Assembly: GCF_947172395.1 (NCBI RefSeq)
Contig: NC_069092.1
Coordinates: 7,919,418 to 7,983,417 of the forward strand
DNA length: 64,000 nucleotides
Source: Bicyclus anynana
Taxonomy: Eukaryota > Arthropoda > Insecta > Lepidoptera > Nymphalidae
Direction: 5' to 3'
Every line of letters begins with the position of its first letter. Position 1 is the first letter of the stretch. The notes below the pieces were generated by a model, which made no database searches, was not told the DNA's origin, and saw only the letters and a program-made list of their open reading frames with translations. The position numbers and the translations under genes are program-made. Shown here in pieces: positions 1-10,885 of this stretch.

Positions 1-1354
1 TTTTTAGCCCAAAATTAATACGTTTATTGTAAGTTAGCATAGTTATTCTATTTTTAATGTTACTACTCGTTATTTAAACTTAATGAAATATATTCAAAAT
101 ATTACCGTTACTTCGAAGTTACATCGCCCACTCGATCCCGACCTGTCATAAACGCAATATCTGAGCGGCCGGACTTTAATATCTAATAATGATCGTTTTA
201 CGCATTATCACCCGAAGCTTACCAACCTGCATTGGACCAGCATGGTGGCTCTAAGCTACAAATCTGCTTTCTTATAAGGATAGACCTTACTAATGCGCGG
301 TGGGTCCGAGTACCTAATGATGATGATATGATAACCAAGGTTACTTAAGTAACGGGTGTAAGTTTCCGTTTACTGCAATGTATATGGTTATAAATACTCG
401 TATATTATTATTGCTCCTCTGAGATGTATTCAGTAACTTATACTTACGAGGTTCTACTGCTGAGAACTCTCTCGTTGCGTCATGTGCATCGATTATATGG
501 CTTCAGATCACGATATCCTGGGTTTGGTCCTAGGTCCAGCTATTACATAGGTGAACTTTCTTCTAAGAAGTTGGAAAGGACCTCCATACCTCAGAGAGCT
601 CGTTAAGCTGTAGGTACCCGTAATTTACGTAATTATCCTTTTTTAATTATAGCAATGCAACCGATGGTCAGGGCTCCAGAGTGAGGAGCCTCCTCACAAT
701 ACGAGCCGTCTTAAAAAATCACTGCCTCCTGTATCTGACTGTTGATTTAGCAGCTCAGCGAAAGCTTCTTAGTGTTGGTCAAAGCTTTTCGCTCTATGAC
801 CATTGACTAAAACGACTATCGGAACAATAATAGTTGACTCAACATTCTACTTGGCGGTAATTTCTAGAGCAAGGTCCTATCATTATTATCAACATCAGAG
901 TGGTCGTTAAAGAATTTAACATTATTATCAATCTATCAACCCGCCGAGCCGCAGCAGTCGGTGTAAGCTCCATTATCACCTCTCCTGTAAGAGAAGGTAG
1001 GTCAGACCTTGTACTCGTATTACGCCGTTAAAATAGAATAATGATATCTGCTGAGTCTGTGTCGGTTACCGAAGTTAACTTGATGTTAACGCGTTGGTTA
1101 GGTTTTTGTGAACACGAGGCTATCGACCGCGAATAGATTCTTGAAATTGCTTTATTGGGGAACCTGTTCCCGAATACGGTAGGCGTGTAATGCGGTTATG
1201 TATCAAAACGTGACTTGAATAGCTACAGACTCTGCCCATATTTATACCGTCAATCTTAAGGTATCTACGTTTAGACCAGGAGTTCCTAAAGTATGGGTGC
1301 GACCCAGAGGTGGGTCGCGAGCCCTACAACATAAGATAAACTGACCGATTGTGC
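1..1354. other. Gene-free stretch, probable distal part of an Atg16-like intron
   Basis: No coding exon is recognisable here. Positions about 190-320 resemble the tail of a tRNA-headed SINE family seen elsewhere in the window (compare 20820-20880 and 22050-22160). The short open frames do not resemble any protein I know. If the exon at 5475 is correctly assigned to Atg16, this stretch is intronic on the + strand. Confidence 0.4.
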
Positions 1355-1541
1355 TATAGTCTGGCAAGTTCGTCGATGACACTCCCATGATATGCGGGCG
1401 ACGAGGGGAAAGACTGCGCGGATGTGAAATCGTGCGTGCGGGGAAGTGAGGTGTGTCGGTCGTGGGTTTTTCATTCGTCACTACGCGCCCCCTCGCCCGC
1501 TCTCGCATCGGGAGTGTTACGAACGAAGTTGCCAAGCTATA
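1355..1541. mobile_element. TA-flanked MITE with about 30-bp terminal inverted repeats, copy 1
   Basis: The element begins TATAGTCTGGCAAGTTCGT and ends with the near reverse complement (ACGAAGTTGCCAAGCTATA), and the inverted similarity continues inward through an ACACTCC motif. A second copy lies at 52805-52998 in the same orientation. The TA at both outer edges fits a Tc1/mariner-type target duplication. There is no coding capacity in 187 bp, so it is a non-autonomous element. The superfamily is inferred only from the TA ends. Confidence 0.75.
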
Positions 1542-1974
1542 ACATCCGGAGGGCCGCAGACTGTAACAGAAACTATTAATTTACAATGATTATTTATTTT
1601 TGTATGTGATGATGACAATTTAATAACCTATGAAAATAGTAAGTGCGTCAGCGAATTATTTTCCCCTTTTTATACGGTCGAGGGGTACGGTCCCGGACTT
1701 CGTCCTTTTTTGTTTGGGACGGAGCCCTATCAAGTTTGGGAACCTCTGGTTTCGACAATGTAGAACGGTGTTTTCCTCGACACAGATCAGTTATGTTATC
1801 CTTATACCTCTTCTTCCATAAGTTATCTTTTACAGGTAGGTATGTATAAGAAGATTTAAAAAGACCGACTGCTCAGTTTCTTGTTGGCTCTTATTCAGTA
1901 GTAGAGTAGTACATGATCATTACATACAAAATATCGATATTTTTTTAATGAAAGTTTCTTTTTATTTTTGTATT
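1542..1974. other. Gene-free stretch
   Basis: AT-rich sequence with two overlapping short open frames (1630-1849) that resemble no known protein. I see no repeat or RNA gene. Confidence 0.3.
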
Positions 1975-2172
1975 CTTTACAAGTTGACCCTTGACTACAA
2001 TCTAACCTGATGGTAAGTGATGATGCAATCTTCGATGGAAGCGGGCTAACTAGTTAGAAGGAAGATGGAAGCCCACACCCCTTCTGGTTTCTACACGACA
2101 TAGTACCGGAACGCTAAATCGCCCTGCGATACTTCTTTGCCGGTAGGGTGATAACTAGCCACGGCCAAAGCC
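1975..2172 (+). repeat. Interspersed repeat family A, copy 1
   Basis: About 200 bp carrying the landmarks 'ttacaagttgacccttgac', 'tctacacgacatagtaccgg' and 'ggtagggtgataactagcc'. Related copies are at 33415-33622 in the same orientation, and at 3545-3752 and 7432-7600 in the opposite orientation. It has no coding capacity and behaves like a short non-autonomous element common in Lepidoptera. I cannot assign a named family. Confidence 0.7.
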
Positions 2173-3544
2173 AGAAATTAGTAATTTTATCACTGCATAT
2201 TTAAACATTCACCTGAACAAAGTCGTGGTAGACTGCTAATTGTCTATAAGTATGAAATATTTCTCTCATATATATTAGGTATGGGTTTATTCTATGACGC
2301 GACCATTAAATGAGATCAATTATTTATGTTCTTAATTACCGAAGTGACAAAGTAAGACACTTATATCAGGAGATTAATATTCTTAAACACCAAAAATATC
2401 GAACAGTGCTCATATATATTAATATTATAACCTTATTAAAGCTTTGTATTTTAACGTGAAGTTAAGATTAAAATTCTAAGAATTTATTAATTTTTGTTTA
2501 TAGTGTCATATTTTTCTTTTATTATAATTTAATTTAAATCTCCCGCTCCGCTTTACCTTAAGTCAGCCATTGACGGTCAAGTAGTCTTCGTTTCTGCAGC
2601 GCCAACGGCAGCGTAGACGTTTCATAAGTCGAGCCGTCATGCACGCAGTGACCAATACACGATCAGAGTCGTGGGTGCTGCAGAAACGTGAGAATAATTG
2701 ATCGTCAATCGCGTGCATTACGATTTGACTATATCTACCTACCATTAAATTATACTTTTAAAAACTTACCTACCTGATGCCATTTAATAACATTTCCACA
2801 AATCGTAAATAAAAATAATTACTTACATCCACTTAGCAATTTAATAATGTTTTCAATATTCATTGCCAGTATGATTTATTGTTTGATTACCGTTACTAAA
2901 TTTTGCCCTACGATTGGTCGTTGTAACGTATCCAATTATTAAAAAATTGTTTCTTTACTGATTAAAAACTCAGACAAACTACGTTGAATGAATATGGTAA
3001 TTTCTTTCGAATCGAAAAAAACGATCGCCATCTATAAACAGAATTGTAAACTTAATAGCTGTCTATTGGTCGGTGTGTATCTATTAATAATACATAAACG
3101 CCAAAACATAAGATTAACAATGTATTTTATGTGGCCGTATATCTCGTTATCTCCATAAAATAAATAATATACTGTTATATCCCTTTTGTTGCGTATGCGT
3201 TTCAAACACAATTGTACGCTATTTCACTAGGTATTACCGTCGCTTCCTAGTACCATATCGGATATTCCTTAGCTCGTTAAACGCAACCGGGAGCGGTATG
3301 TGTAAACGAACCGAGCAAATTCACTCTAATTCTTGTTTATGAGACCTTAACCTGCATAATGAGATATAAAACCGTATAGCGGCTTCCGACAATCGAAACG
3401 GCGCACCAAATCATCTATTCCGCGTAGACTATCGATACCTTTTTATGTACATATTAGACTAAGAGATAGCTGAAATTTTGTCAGTTCATATTAATAGTGT
3501 ATGCTCATGTGTAATAGAAGCTGTACTGTGTAGCATATGTTTTG
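2173..3544. other. AT-rich gene-free stretch
   Basis: No exon, RNA gene or repeat copy is recognised. A short motif near 2565-2640 faintly resembles a WD-repeat on the + strand, but it is interrupted by stops and was not called. Confidence 0.3.
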
Positions 3545-3752
3545 GCTGGTGGGAGGCTTCAGCCGTGGCTAGTTACCACCCTACCGACAAAGACGTACCG
3601 CCAAGCGAGTTAGCGTTCCGGTACGATATCGTGTAGAAACCGAAAGGGGTGTGGATTTCATCTTCCTCCTAACAAGTTAGCCCGCTTCCATCTTAGATTT
3701 CATCATCACTTACCATCAGGTGAGATTGCAGTCAAGGAATAACTTGTGAAGA
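3545..3752 (-). repeat. Interspersed repeat family A, copy 2 (reverse)
   Basis: Reverse-complement copy of the element at 1975-2172. It shares the 'ctagttaccaccctaccg' and 'cgatatcgtgtagaaaccg' landmarks, and ends in the equivalent of the 'cttgactacaatctcacctg' segment. Confidence 0.7.
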
Positions 3753-4499
3753 ATAAAAAAAGAGCTCATAGTTAACTACGATAGCAAATTATGGAGTTTA
3801 AAAATCGTTAGAGACCTTTAAAATTTTATCTTGAATACTTAGTGTTTTTCGAAGGGTTGCCGCGAAGCTAAATTACTGGCGAATGGCGATATAAGTTCTT
3901 ATATTATGCTGAGGAAAATATAAAAATACACCTTTTACTTAACACTGGTTCCTTAATAAATCCTGCTACCTCCCAAAGTGACAGGATCATGAGCTGACAA
4001 ACTGTCAGCTTTTATAAAATGGCGAATGTCTGATTGTCGCTGGCTCTCCAACTATATATTTCGGCGATTATAATTTAATCTGTTTGTCCAAACTCATATA
4101 CAGTAAAGCCTGACCGCGATTCATTGACAATAGCAAACTGCCAACACCGATGATGTATTCTTAATTTTTTTGTCGGTCTCATTAGGCGCTGCGTATTAAT
4201 AAAAGTCACGATGAGTATCTCATAAGTGTTAGTGACACGAATACAAGCGCCGACATAATATTTGTAATGTACGACCTTATAACGTGGGATACCGTTCATA
4301 GCCACCACGAGTGTTCTCAGAAGTGTAACGGTCCAGCCGACTCCAACATAAAATGCACCAGTTTCGTCATAAAACAGCACTATCTGTTGGCATTTTATGA
4401 CCTTTTAACCTTAGATTATGTCGGGGAACAGGCCCCGTAACACTTGTATCATGAGTATTTGATAATGGCGCAAATCAAGAGCGTCGTATTTTAGAAAGA
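3753..4499. other. Gene-free stretch
   Basis: Contains a 101-codon open frame on the - strand (4075-4380) with no recognisable motif, treated as chance. A short string around 4247-4275 (cgacataatatttgt) recurs at 5200-5216, suggesting an old duplication or shared repeat. Confidence 0.3.
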
Positions 4500-4712
4500 A
4501 AAAAATGGCGTTTATTTTAAGACGCCTCTGCGGTTTCGCCCGCGTGGTTCCCGTTCCCATAGGAATACGGAGATAAAATATAGCCTATAGTCTTCCTCGA
4601 TAAATGGGCTATCTAACACTGAAAGAATTTTTCAAATCGGACCAGTAAGTCCTGATGTTAGCGCGTTCAGTCAAACAAACTCTTCAGCTTTATAATATTA
4701 GTAAAGATTGTG
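4500..4712 (+). repeat. Interspersed repeat family B, copy 1 (LINE/SINE 3' end type)
   Basis: Has the layout 'cgcccgcgtggttcccgttcc', 'gggataaaatatagcctat'-like core, 'gaaagaatttttcaaatcgg' and the terminal 'tttataatattagtaaagat'. Copies are at 57040-57208 (Elongin A intron 5) and, more diverged, 62470-62625. The tail is typical of lepidopteran non-LTR 3' ends. The family name is not assigned. Confidence 0.7.
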
Positions 4713-5200
4713 CCACACACCACAATGCCTGAGCACTATTGTATTGTCGGACGCCTCAACTTGGGCAAGAAAAAACCATAACCCAAGTAACGCATCGAAC
4801 ACCACTCTGTTATGTTTGGCACAACCTTGAAAAAGGCACCTATCAGCTCAGCATTGTTCTGCATGAACCTAGCAAATGCTGAAGCATATGGCGCTGATTG
4901 TCAGCTGTTACCCTGATCTAGATGACACCGTGGTTTTGAGTTAAACATACTTTTAGTATGAACACTGATGCAAAATGAGTTTGATACAATTTCTATGGCA
5001 ACTAAGCTCATGGATGCAATAAAGGCCATTTGTTTCCAGTCGTGAGCCCGTGTTAGGAAGATATTTCGCTATGAACCATATTTAGCGCTAAGTCGACACT
5101 GGAAATGTCAAAGCTCTTTGACGATTTCATGCAAACCATCTTGTAGCAAGTAGTGTTTTATAATAGTACTATAAATTATTTGGGTACATTATTTACATAC
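4713..5200. repeat. Diverged repeat segment related to 58255-58405
   Basis: Positions about 4780-4925 share 'accactctgttatgtttggc', 'gctcagcattgttctgc' and 'gctgattgtcagctgttacc' with a segment in Elongin A intron 6 (58285-58395). No coding capacity is seen. Confidence 0.5.
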
Positions 5201-5215
5201 CGACATAATATTTGT

Positions 5216-5345
5216 GAAGTACCACAAATGGCAGACGTCCACCGATCCGCATCGTACGTATCGGTCGCATCGCATCAAACGGATTTTTAAGTTAACGGTA
5301 GAAAAAATCCGTTCGATGCGGATCAGTGGACGCACTTGTATGACA
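5216..5345. mobile_element. Hairpin MITE just upstream of the Atg16-like exon
   Basis: Two arms face each other: CGTCCACCGATCCGCATCG (5236-5254) pairs with CGATGCGGATCAGTGGACG (5314-5332), and AACGGATTTTT (about 5278-5288) pairs with AAAAATCCGTT (5302-5312). The left arm carries an extra stretch of about 23 bases that breaks the symmetry. Outer flanks are weakly inverted as well. It lies about 130 bp before the splice acceptor at 5474. Confidence 0.65.
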
Positions 5346-5474
5346 TTCTATACAAATACGCCTGTAGTTACCACTATGTAACGTGCGGATTAAATCTCAC
5401 ATCATCAATCAGCTTTTGTAGTGTTCATAACCACGTGGTGGAAATAAATTTTAAAGTTTGATTTTTTTTATCAG

Positions 5475-5568
5475 GTCTGCTGTAACGGCGGTTTCATGGC
5501 ATTCACAGTCTGGCCTGCTGGCGTCGGTTGATCGAGGGAAGCGCGCAGTCATTTGGGGAGATTTGTGA
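5475..5568 (+). CDS. Atg16: Final coding exon of an Atg16-like WD40 protein (partial gene)
   Basis: A pyrimidine-rich tract and AG (ending 5474) precede an exon that, read in phase 1, encodes about 30 residues ending in SVDRGKRAVIWGDL and a TGA at 5566-5568. The pattern AV-A-SW, then SVD-G-KAV-(L/I)W close to the C-terminus, matches the last WD repeat of ATG16L1-type proteins as I know them. ATG16 scaffolds the Atg12-Atg5 conjugate at the phagophore and directs LC3/Atg8 lipidation. Only the end of the last beta-propeller blade is here. The rest must be upstream, so the preceding intron is probably more than 5.4 kb. Other WD40 families are possible, but the near-terminal position of the motif favours Atg16. 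Confidence 0.6.
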
Positions 5569-5849
5569 CAGGCAACAGAACTGGCCACCCTCTCAGTACC
5601 ACCAGCAGAAGAAGTAAGTAAAGTACAATCATTTAAACATATTATAAAACAAAGTTCAATCCTTTCAACGACAGAAAGTTGCATTATCAGCGAGTATTTT
5701 ATGCCATATCCCAACAGAATGGTAACAAAGCTGGTGAAAACGCTAACAATCTATACCAAAGTAAGTGTCTGTATGTGTTTTCAAAATTACTGCTTTCTCA
5801 AGTGATTTTAGTTATTTACACGATATCAAAACATAAATGAGCTTTTTTA
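5569..5849 (+). other. Putative 3' UTR of the Atg16-like gene
   Basis: Follows the TGA with no further good exon. It contains a strong-looking 'gtaagt' (about 5613), but an exon using it would lie after the stop codon. No single clear AATAAA is present close by, so the end of the transcript is not defined. Confidence 0.35.
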
Positions 5850-6262
5850 AAAATAATTGTCTGTCTGTATGTCTATTTTTCGGTTAATCTTTGGAACGGC
5901 TGAACGGGTTTCAATGATACTTCACTGAAAGATAAACGAAGTTATTTAACATCATAAAGGGTACTTTATATTCCAGTAAATCTATGGTTCCTGCGAGATT
6001 TGTGAAAAACTGAATTTCACGCGCACAAAGTCACGGACGTCGCTAGTAAATTACACCAATATTATAAAGGTTAAAGTTTGTGTGTAAGTGTGTATGTTTG
6101 TTCCTCCTTTACAAAAGCTACTGAAGCGATTTGTGCTGGAATTTGGAATGGAAAAAGATTTTACTCTATTAATACATACCTGAAAAATCCATGGTTCCCG
6201 CGGGATTTGTAAAAAACCGTATTTCAGGCGGACGACGTCGCGAGCGTTCGCTTATAAAATCA
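5850..6262 (+). repeat. Interspersed repeat family D, two tandem copies
   Basis: Two successive units (about 5850-6048 and 6050-6262). Each has the order 'tgtatgtttgtt', 'gctgaaatttggaatgg'-like core, 'atggttcccgcgggatttgt' and a terminal 'gcggacgacgtcgcgagcg'. This is a very common lepidopteran short element type. Other copies are at 8293-8665, 11805-12032, 14215-14405, 15186-15405, 16228-16345 and 62630-62850. Confidence 0.7.
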
Positions 6263-6577
6263 TTAGTTAGCAGCTTGTTAATACAAATATGATTTTCGTG
6301 CTAATAGCTAGACGATGTTTCTATTAAAGCTACAAAGTCGCTTTTATTGGCGACGACGAAGGGGCGTGTAATGAAAATTAGCTTTCGATGACCTGCCGAG
6401 TACATGAGACTGTGTAAATAATTATCTGTGCGGCAATTTTGATATAAATAATTAAATATTGATATATTAGACAACCATTTAACTAAACATTTGATATGAA
6501 ATACTAGTACGTCGTTTTGAGTAAAAAAAATAATATTATATTCTTGTACTTTAACTTCTTCCTTTACCCGCTGTGTG
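6263..6577. other. Gene-free stretch
   Basis: Nothing recognised except a chance 97-codon open frame on the - strand. Confidence 0.3.
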
Positions 6578-6618
6578 ATGCGTATATAGGTCAAGTTTCA
6601 CTTGACCTATATACGCAT
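6578..6618. repeat. Perfect 19-bp palindrome with 3-nt loop
   Basis: ATGCGTATATAGGTCAAGT (6578-6596), spacer TTC, then its exact reverse complement (6600-6618). It directly abuts the inverted RTE fragment starting near 6620, so it may be a by-product of that insertion. Confidence 0.9.
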
Positions 6619-6619
6619 T

Positions 6620-6975
6620 GATCATCATCATCATCATTATCAGCCGATGGACGTCCACTGCTGGACATAGGCCTCTTGCATGGATTTCCAAACAAAACGG
6701 TCTCGAGCCGCCAGCATCCAGCGGTTCTCTGCAACCCGCTTAATTTCTTCAGTCCACCTAGTGGAGGTGGACTGAAGAAATCAAGCGGGTCGACTCGGTC
6801 GTAAGTGCTGGAATGGCGACCCCGCACTAGTAAGCGCAATGTCGGTCGACTCACCACCAGATGACATCAAGCGAGTCGCAGGGATTCGCTGGACGCAGGT
6901 GGCTCAATATCGTGATGTTTGGAAGTCCCTACAAAAGGCCTATGTCCTGCAGTGGACTTCCATCGACTGATTTTC
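6620..6975. mobile_element. Inverted pair of RTE-type LINE 3' ends
   Basis: The right half (about 6780-6970, + strand) encodes, with defects, the C-terminus of an RTE-like reverse transcriptase (R-G-R-P-P-T-RW-DDIKRVAGI-WTQVAQ, ending near VLQWTSID). The left half (6620-6770) is a related 3' tail in the opposite orientation, ending in a TCATCA microsatellite, which is the usual RTE tail. The centre (about 6738-6790) is a near-perfect inverted repeat. The head-to-head arrangement suggests twin priming or a later inversion. It is a dead 5'-truncated element. Confidence 0.7.
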
Positions 6976-7431
6976 TCGTCTAGTTAAGTAGCCAAAGACT
7001 GATTGTTTGACTGAGTAATATAATTTTAAATTACACTTTTCTATATTATGTATACTCGTACTATGCTATAGATACCTCACCACCCACTGTGCATTATATG
7101 GTGGTTTTAACTTAATGCTTTTTTAATTGATTGAAAATGAAGTATAATAATTCATACAGTCGTGAATTGATAATTAATCTTTTGGGGCTGTTTAAATTTT
7201 CGCTTCGACCTTAATTACCAACTTGTGCCACTTGTAAGAAACTTATAGCATGGCAATTATGAATTCCTAAATACAATACCAAACTGCATTACCAACATGC
7301 GGTTAAACAAAAAGAAAATTCATCAAGCGCGATTCAAATAAGTTTTTTCAGTTTTATGAAGCGATTAATGTCAAGGTCAACAGAGAGGTCCTTGATTTAA
7401 TCCTCAGCTCAGGTTATTCTAGACTGGCTCA
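6976..7431. other. Gene-free stretch
   Basis: AT-rich, no exon, RNA gene or repeat copy recognised. Confidence 0.3.
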
Positions 7432-7600
7432 GGCCTAGTCTAGTGGTCTGGCATATGCCGTGGTAAGTTACCACCCTACCGGCAAAGATGTACCGCCAAG
7501 TGATAAAGCGTACCGGTACGATGCCGCTTTGAACCCGACAGAGGTATAGGTAGAATAAACTTGGACCTTTTTTAAGTAAGCCCGCTACCATCTTTAACTG
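7432..7600 (-). repeat. Interspersed repeat family A, copy 3 (reverse)
   Basis: Shares 'taagttaccaccctaccgg' and 'gatgtaccgccaag' with the reverse copy at 3545-3752. It is more diverged in its right half. Confidence 0.65.
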
Positions 7601-8292
7601 CATCGTTACTCGATGCACTGCATGCAATGTTTAATAAGTGAGATAAAGAGACACTTCATTGGCGTATCTAGAATCATTTCCTAGGGTGGGCCTGGCCCCC
7701 GACATCATGTCTATTATTAGTATCATGATAGAATTCCATATCGGTAGCCCAGAATCCTAGGGTGGGCACAGGTCCATTCTAGGATAATGCACGACCCACC
7801 CGGCGCCCCTCTATATACGTCTATGGACGCAATCAAGGGCTAACTTGTCATTGATTAAAAAAGAGGTTGATGCAGATTTTGTACCATCCAACGGCGTCGT
7901 GTCTTAGCCCTCACACCAAAAACACAATTATTCATGTACTTAAATGGTAAAAGACAATTAATCTCGACATTGATACAAGTTTTTCAACATTTCACAAGTA
8001 GCAGTATTAAATTACATGTGCTTTTTAATGTTACAATATTAACGTTTTCATTCATGTCACGTTCTTATCATGTCATGTCATCTTGACAATAATTTGACAA
8101 GGAAGTGCCAAAAATAACTGGACCCGAAAATGTATGTATCCATATTTATGTTACTTATTATAAAGTGTATTTTACGAGACACATCGCGTAAAGTGCGTTA
8201 TATATGTAACTATATTATTTAACCGAATTTAAAACGTAGAAGCTTATTCACATAATATGTAGGTAATTGCAGAAAATGTTTCACAAATATTA
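7601..8292. other. Gene-free stretch
   Basis: Contains a partly self-similar patch at 7690-7800, where 'cctagggtgggc' occurs twice. Otherwise AT-rich with no supported feature. Confidence 0.3.
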
Positions 8293-8665
8293 CAAATCCT
8301 ACTAATATTAGAAACGTGAAAGTTTGTATGGATGTTTGGATGTTTGTTACTCTTTAACGCCGCTACTATTGAAGCGATTTGGCTGAAATTTGGAATGGAA
8401 ATAGATTTTGGATTAACACATAGGCTACTTTTTATCCCGGAAAAATCCATGGTTTCCCGATATTTGCGATAACTGATGATTTTGATTATATAAATGTTTG
8501 TTACTCTTTCACGCCTCGACTACTGAACCGAATTAACTGAAATTTGGTATTGAGATATATTATAGCATGGTTTAACACATAGGCTACTTTTTATCCCGGA
8601 AAATCCATGGTTCCCGAGCGATTTGTGAAAAAACAAAATTCCACGCGGACGCGTCCGCTAGTTAT
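8293..8665 (+). repeat. Interspersed repeat family D, two tandem copies
   Basis: Two units, each carrying 'aacacataggctacttttta' followed by 'tcccggaaaa(a)tccatgg'. The second ends with the typical 'ccacgcggacgcgtccgctag'. The first copy lacks the terminal part. Confidence 0.8.
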
Positions 8666-9002
8666 GCATATTATAATCATAATACAATAGTTTTTTTTTA
8701 ATATAAAAAAAATTTACTTTAATGATACAGACGCATTTTGCAGTTTTTTTTTATATCTTTTGTATCACTTTACAGAATTATGATACAAACGTTTAAGATT
8801 GTTTTACATTATTTATTTTAGGACTATGATTGAAGCCCTATATCAACAAAAATAACTGTGCCATGTTTCCTCAAAATACTTACAGCTGGATAAAAAATAG
8901 TCAAAAATTGATACAGTTTCCATTTATTAGATAAAATGGACTATTATGTCAATAATGAAAGAAGAATATATGAGTGGGTTTTCTAGCTTCAGTCATTCGC
9001 AA

Positions 9003-9060
9003 TGAAAGAAAGAAAGAAAGAAAAGAAAGAAAATTATTTTATTTGGACACACACACACAT
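9003..9060. repeat. (AAAG)n and (AC)n microsatellites
   Basis: An imperfect AAAG/GAAA run at about 9004-9034 and an (AC)n run at about 9047-9058. Confidence 0.85.
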
Positions 9061-9335
9061 AATACACAAAAGACAACAAATACCTAAAACAAAAGACAGA
9101 AATTTTAAAAATATAGTAAACTAATAATTTAAAGATATTAAACTAATGATTAAATTTAATCCAAAAAAAAAATGATGTGTGTGGTACCAAAATGGTCTCC
9201 ACTCAGCATGTGTTACGCTAGTGATGGATGCACCAGCGCAGCGCTGGTCTTCCGTGGAACCATGTGGTGACGCGGGCGGAAACAACAAGAAGAAGTGTTA
9301 CTAATTGATAATTAGTAATAAGAACATAATAAATA
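9061..9335. other. Gene-free stretch
   Basis: AT-rich sequence. The segment 9190-9290 (tgtgttacgctagtgatggatgcaccagc...) looks like a repeat fragment, but I cannot match it inside the window. Confidence 0.3.
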
Positions 9336-9337
9336 AT

Positions 9338-9401
9338 TATATATATATACCTTTATAATTATATTTATATATATACATATATATATATATATATACATAT
9401 A

Positions 9402-9440
<39 letters not shown>
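9338..9440. repeat. Long (TA)n-rich microsatellite at a LINE 3' end
   Basis: About 100 bp made almost only of TA dinucleotides with a few interruptions. It lies about 140 bp beyond the stop codon of the - strand reverse transcriptase fragment at 9583-10293, so it may be that element's expanded 3' tail. Confidence 0.85.
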
Positions 9441-9441
<1 letters not shown>

Positions 9442-9544
9442 GTGTTAAATAAATTATTAGTAGTTGTCAGTGAGAAATATAATATAGAGTAGAAATAAAT
9501 AAAATTACCTCCTCAAAACCTTCGCGGAGACTATTTAATATTAA

Positions 9545-10392
9545 TTAAAGAGGGTAGGTGAGGAGCCTGGGATTGGAGACTGTTACTTACCCTGCTGTTG
9601 TAAAAGTAAAAGGTTTTTTACCGATTTCCTAAACCAGGCTTTGGACTTACTGACATTGCGCATGGGGGGAGGTAGATTATTCCAGCACTTGGTGGCAGCG
9701 TATCTAAAACTACCCCGAAACGCAGCAGTAAAGTGTTGAGGTGCTCTCAGTGTCCAGACTCTGTTAGAACGGGCGCTAGACTCTTTGTCCCAATGCAATC
9801 TATCGAAGAGATATTTTGGTTCTTTGTCTTTAAGAATGCCAAACAAAAGAGTTGCCAAGTGCAATTTTCTTCTAGCTGCCATATTTAGCAAGTTGCCATT
9901 ATTAATATATGGTGAAATGTGAGATCTGGGAGGGATGTCGTAGCAGTACCGAATGCAAGCATTCTGTATTCGCTGCACTAATCGTTGAGTACGGGCTAAT
10001 AAGCGAGGACCATACAGTGCATCGGCGTAATTTAATTTTGATAATATTAGAGACTCGCAAACCTTAAGTCGCACTCGTATGTCAAGAAAATGTCGCACGC
10101 GGTATAAAATTTTTAGCTTGTAAAAACAAGTTCGGACTACTTTAAGTAAATAATTTTCGAACCGAAGGTCACTGTCAGTTAGAACACCCAAGTTCCTAGT
10201 TTCATTTGTACGTTCTAAAACTTCGCCCCTAATACATACTGGGGGAGCATTGTGTGGAATTTTCTCGATACTTCTCCTAGTACCAAGAATCATGTATTTG
10301 GTCTTATTTGAGTTTAAGAGAAGTTGATTTGAATCAGCCCAGTCTGCAATGTTCTCTAAGTCTGTATTGCAATGCTTTTACTTTTTTTTTTT
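9545..10392 (-). mobile_element. 5'-truncated non-LTR retrotransposon, RT C-terminal domain
   Basis: A 236-codon open frame (9583-10293), extending in frame further upstream to about 10380, encodes the thumb and C-terminal region of a non-LTR (Jockey/CR1-like) reverse transcriptase. Visible hallmarks are LNS-KTKYMILGTR upstream, N-LGV-TDSDLRFENY, the LSKLNYADALYGPRLL segment, QRIQNACIRY, and a late CWNNLPPPMRN. The catalytic palm is absent, so it cannot move. The 5' junction is marked by a run of T's at 10380-10393. The open frame is nearly intact, which suggests a fairly recent insertion. Confidence 0.85.
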
Positions 10393-10393
10393 T

Positions 10394-10884
10394 TGTCGCG
10401 AACATACTTTAACCACCATAAAGTTAAATGCACATAAAAGTGACCATTGTACCTATGTACTGCTACCTGTAAATTTCTTCGTTGAGTTCACCGTACTGTT
10501 CATAATTTGTGAAGGTCGCAGTTGACAGTGTTACGCTATCTAGACAAATTCTTTACAGGACTTTTTTATTAAACCAAGTCTGTTAGTACTTAGAACCTCA
10601 CATAATGTTTCATACCGACGTACGAGTACATGTTGCTAAGGAGCATACACTAACGGCATTCTTCTATATAGACATTGTTACAATTAAATAAATAAATAAA
10701 TATACTTAAACAATACACATCACTATCTAGCCCCAAAGTAAGCATACAGAGTAGCTTGTGCTATGGGTGCTAAGATAGTTGATATTATAATATTAATAAT
10801 TGATATTATAAATTTTGAAAGATCGTTAGTCTTTGGCTGTATTAGTAAAGTGTAGTCAGGTGTTTATATGTGAGACTGAAGAAG
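10394..10884. other. Gene-free stretch
   Basis: AT-rich, no exon or repeat family recognised. Confidence 0.3.
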
Positions 10885-10885
10885 C

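Noticed and set aside
2563..2745. Possible WD-repeat-like exon on + strand for Atg16
   Set aside because: A few residues resemble a WD repeat, but stops interrupt all frames and no clean splice sites bound it.
4075..4380. 101-codon open frame on - strand
   Set aside because: No recognised motif, and part of the sequence recurs as non-coding text near 5200.
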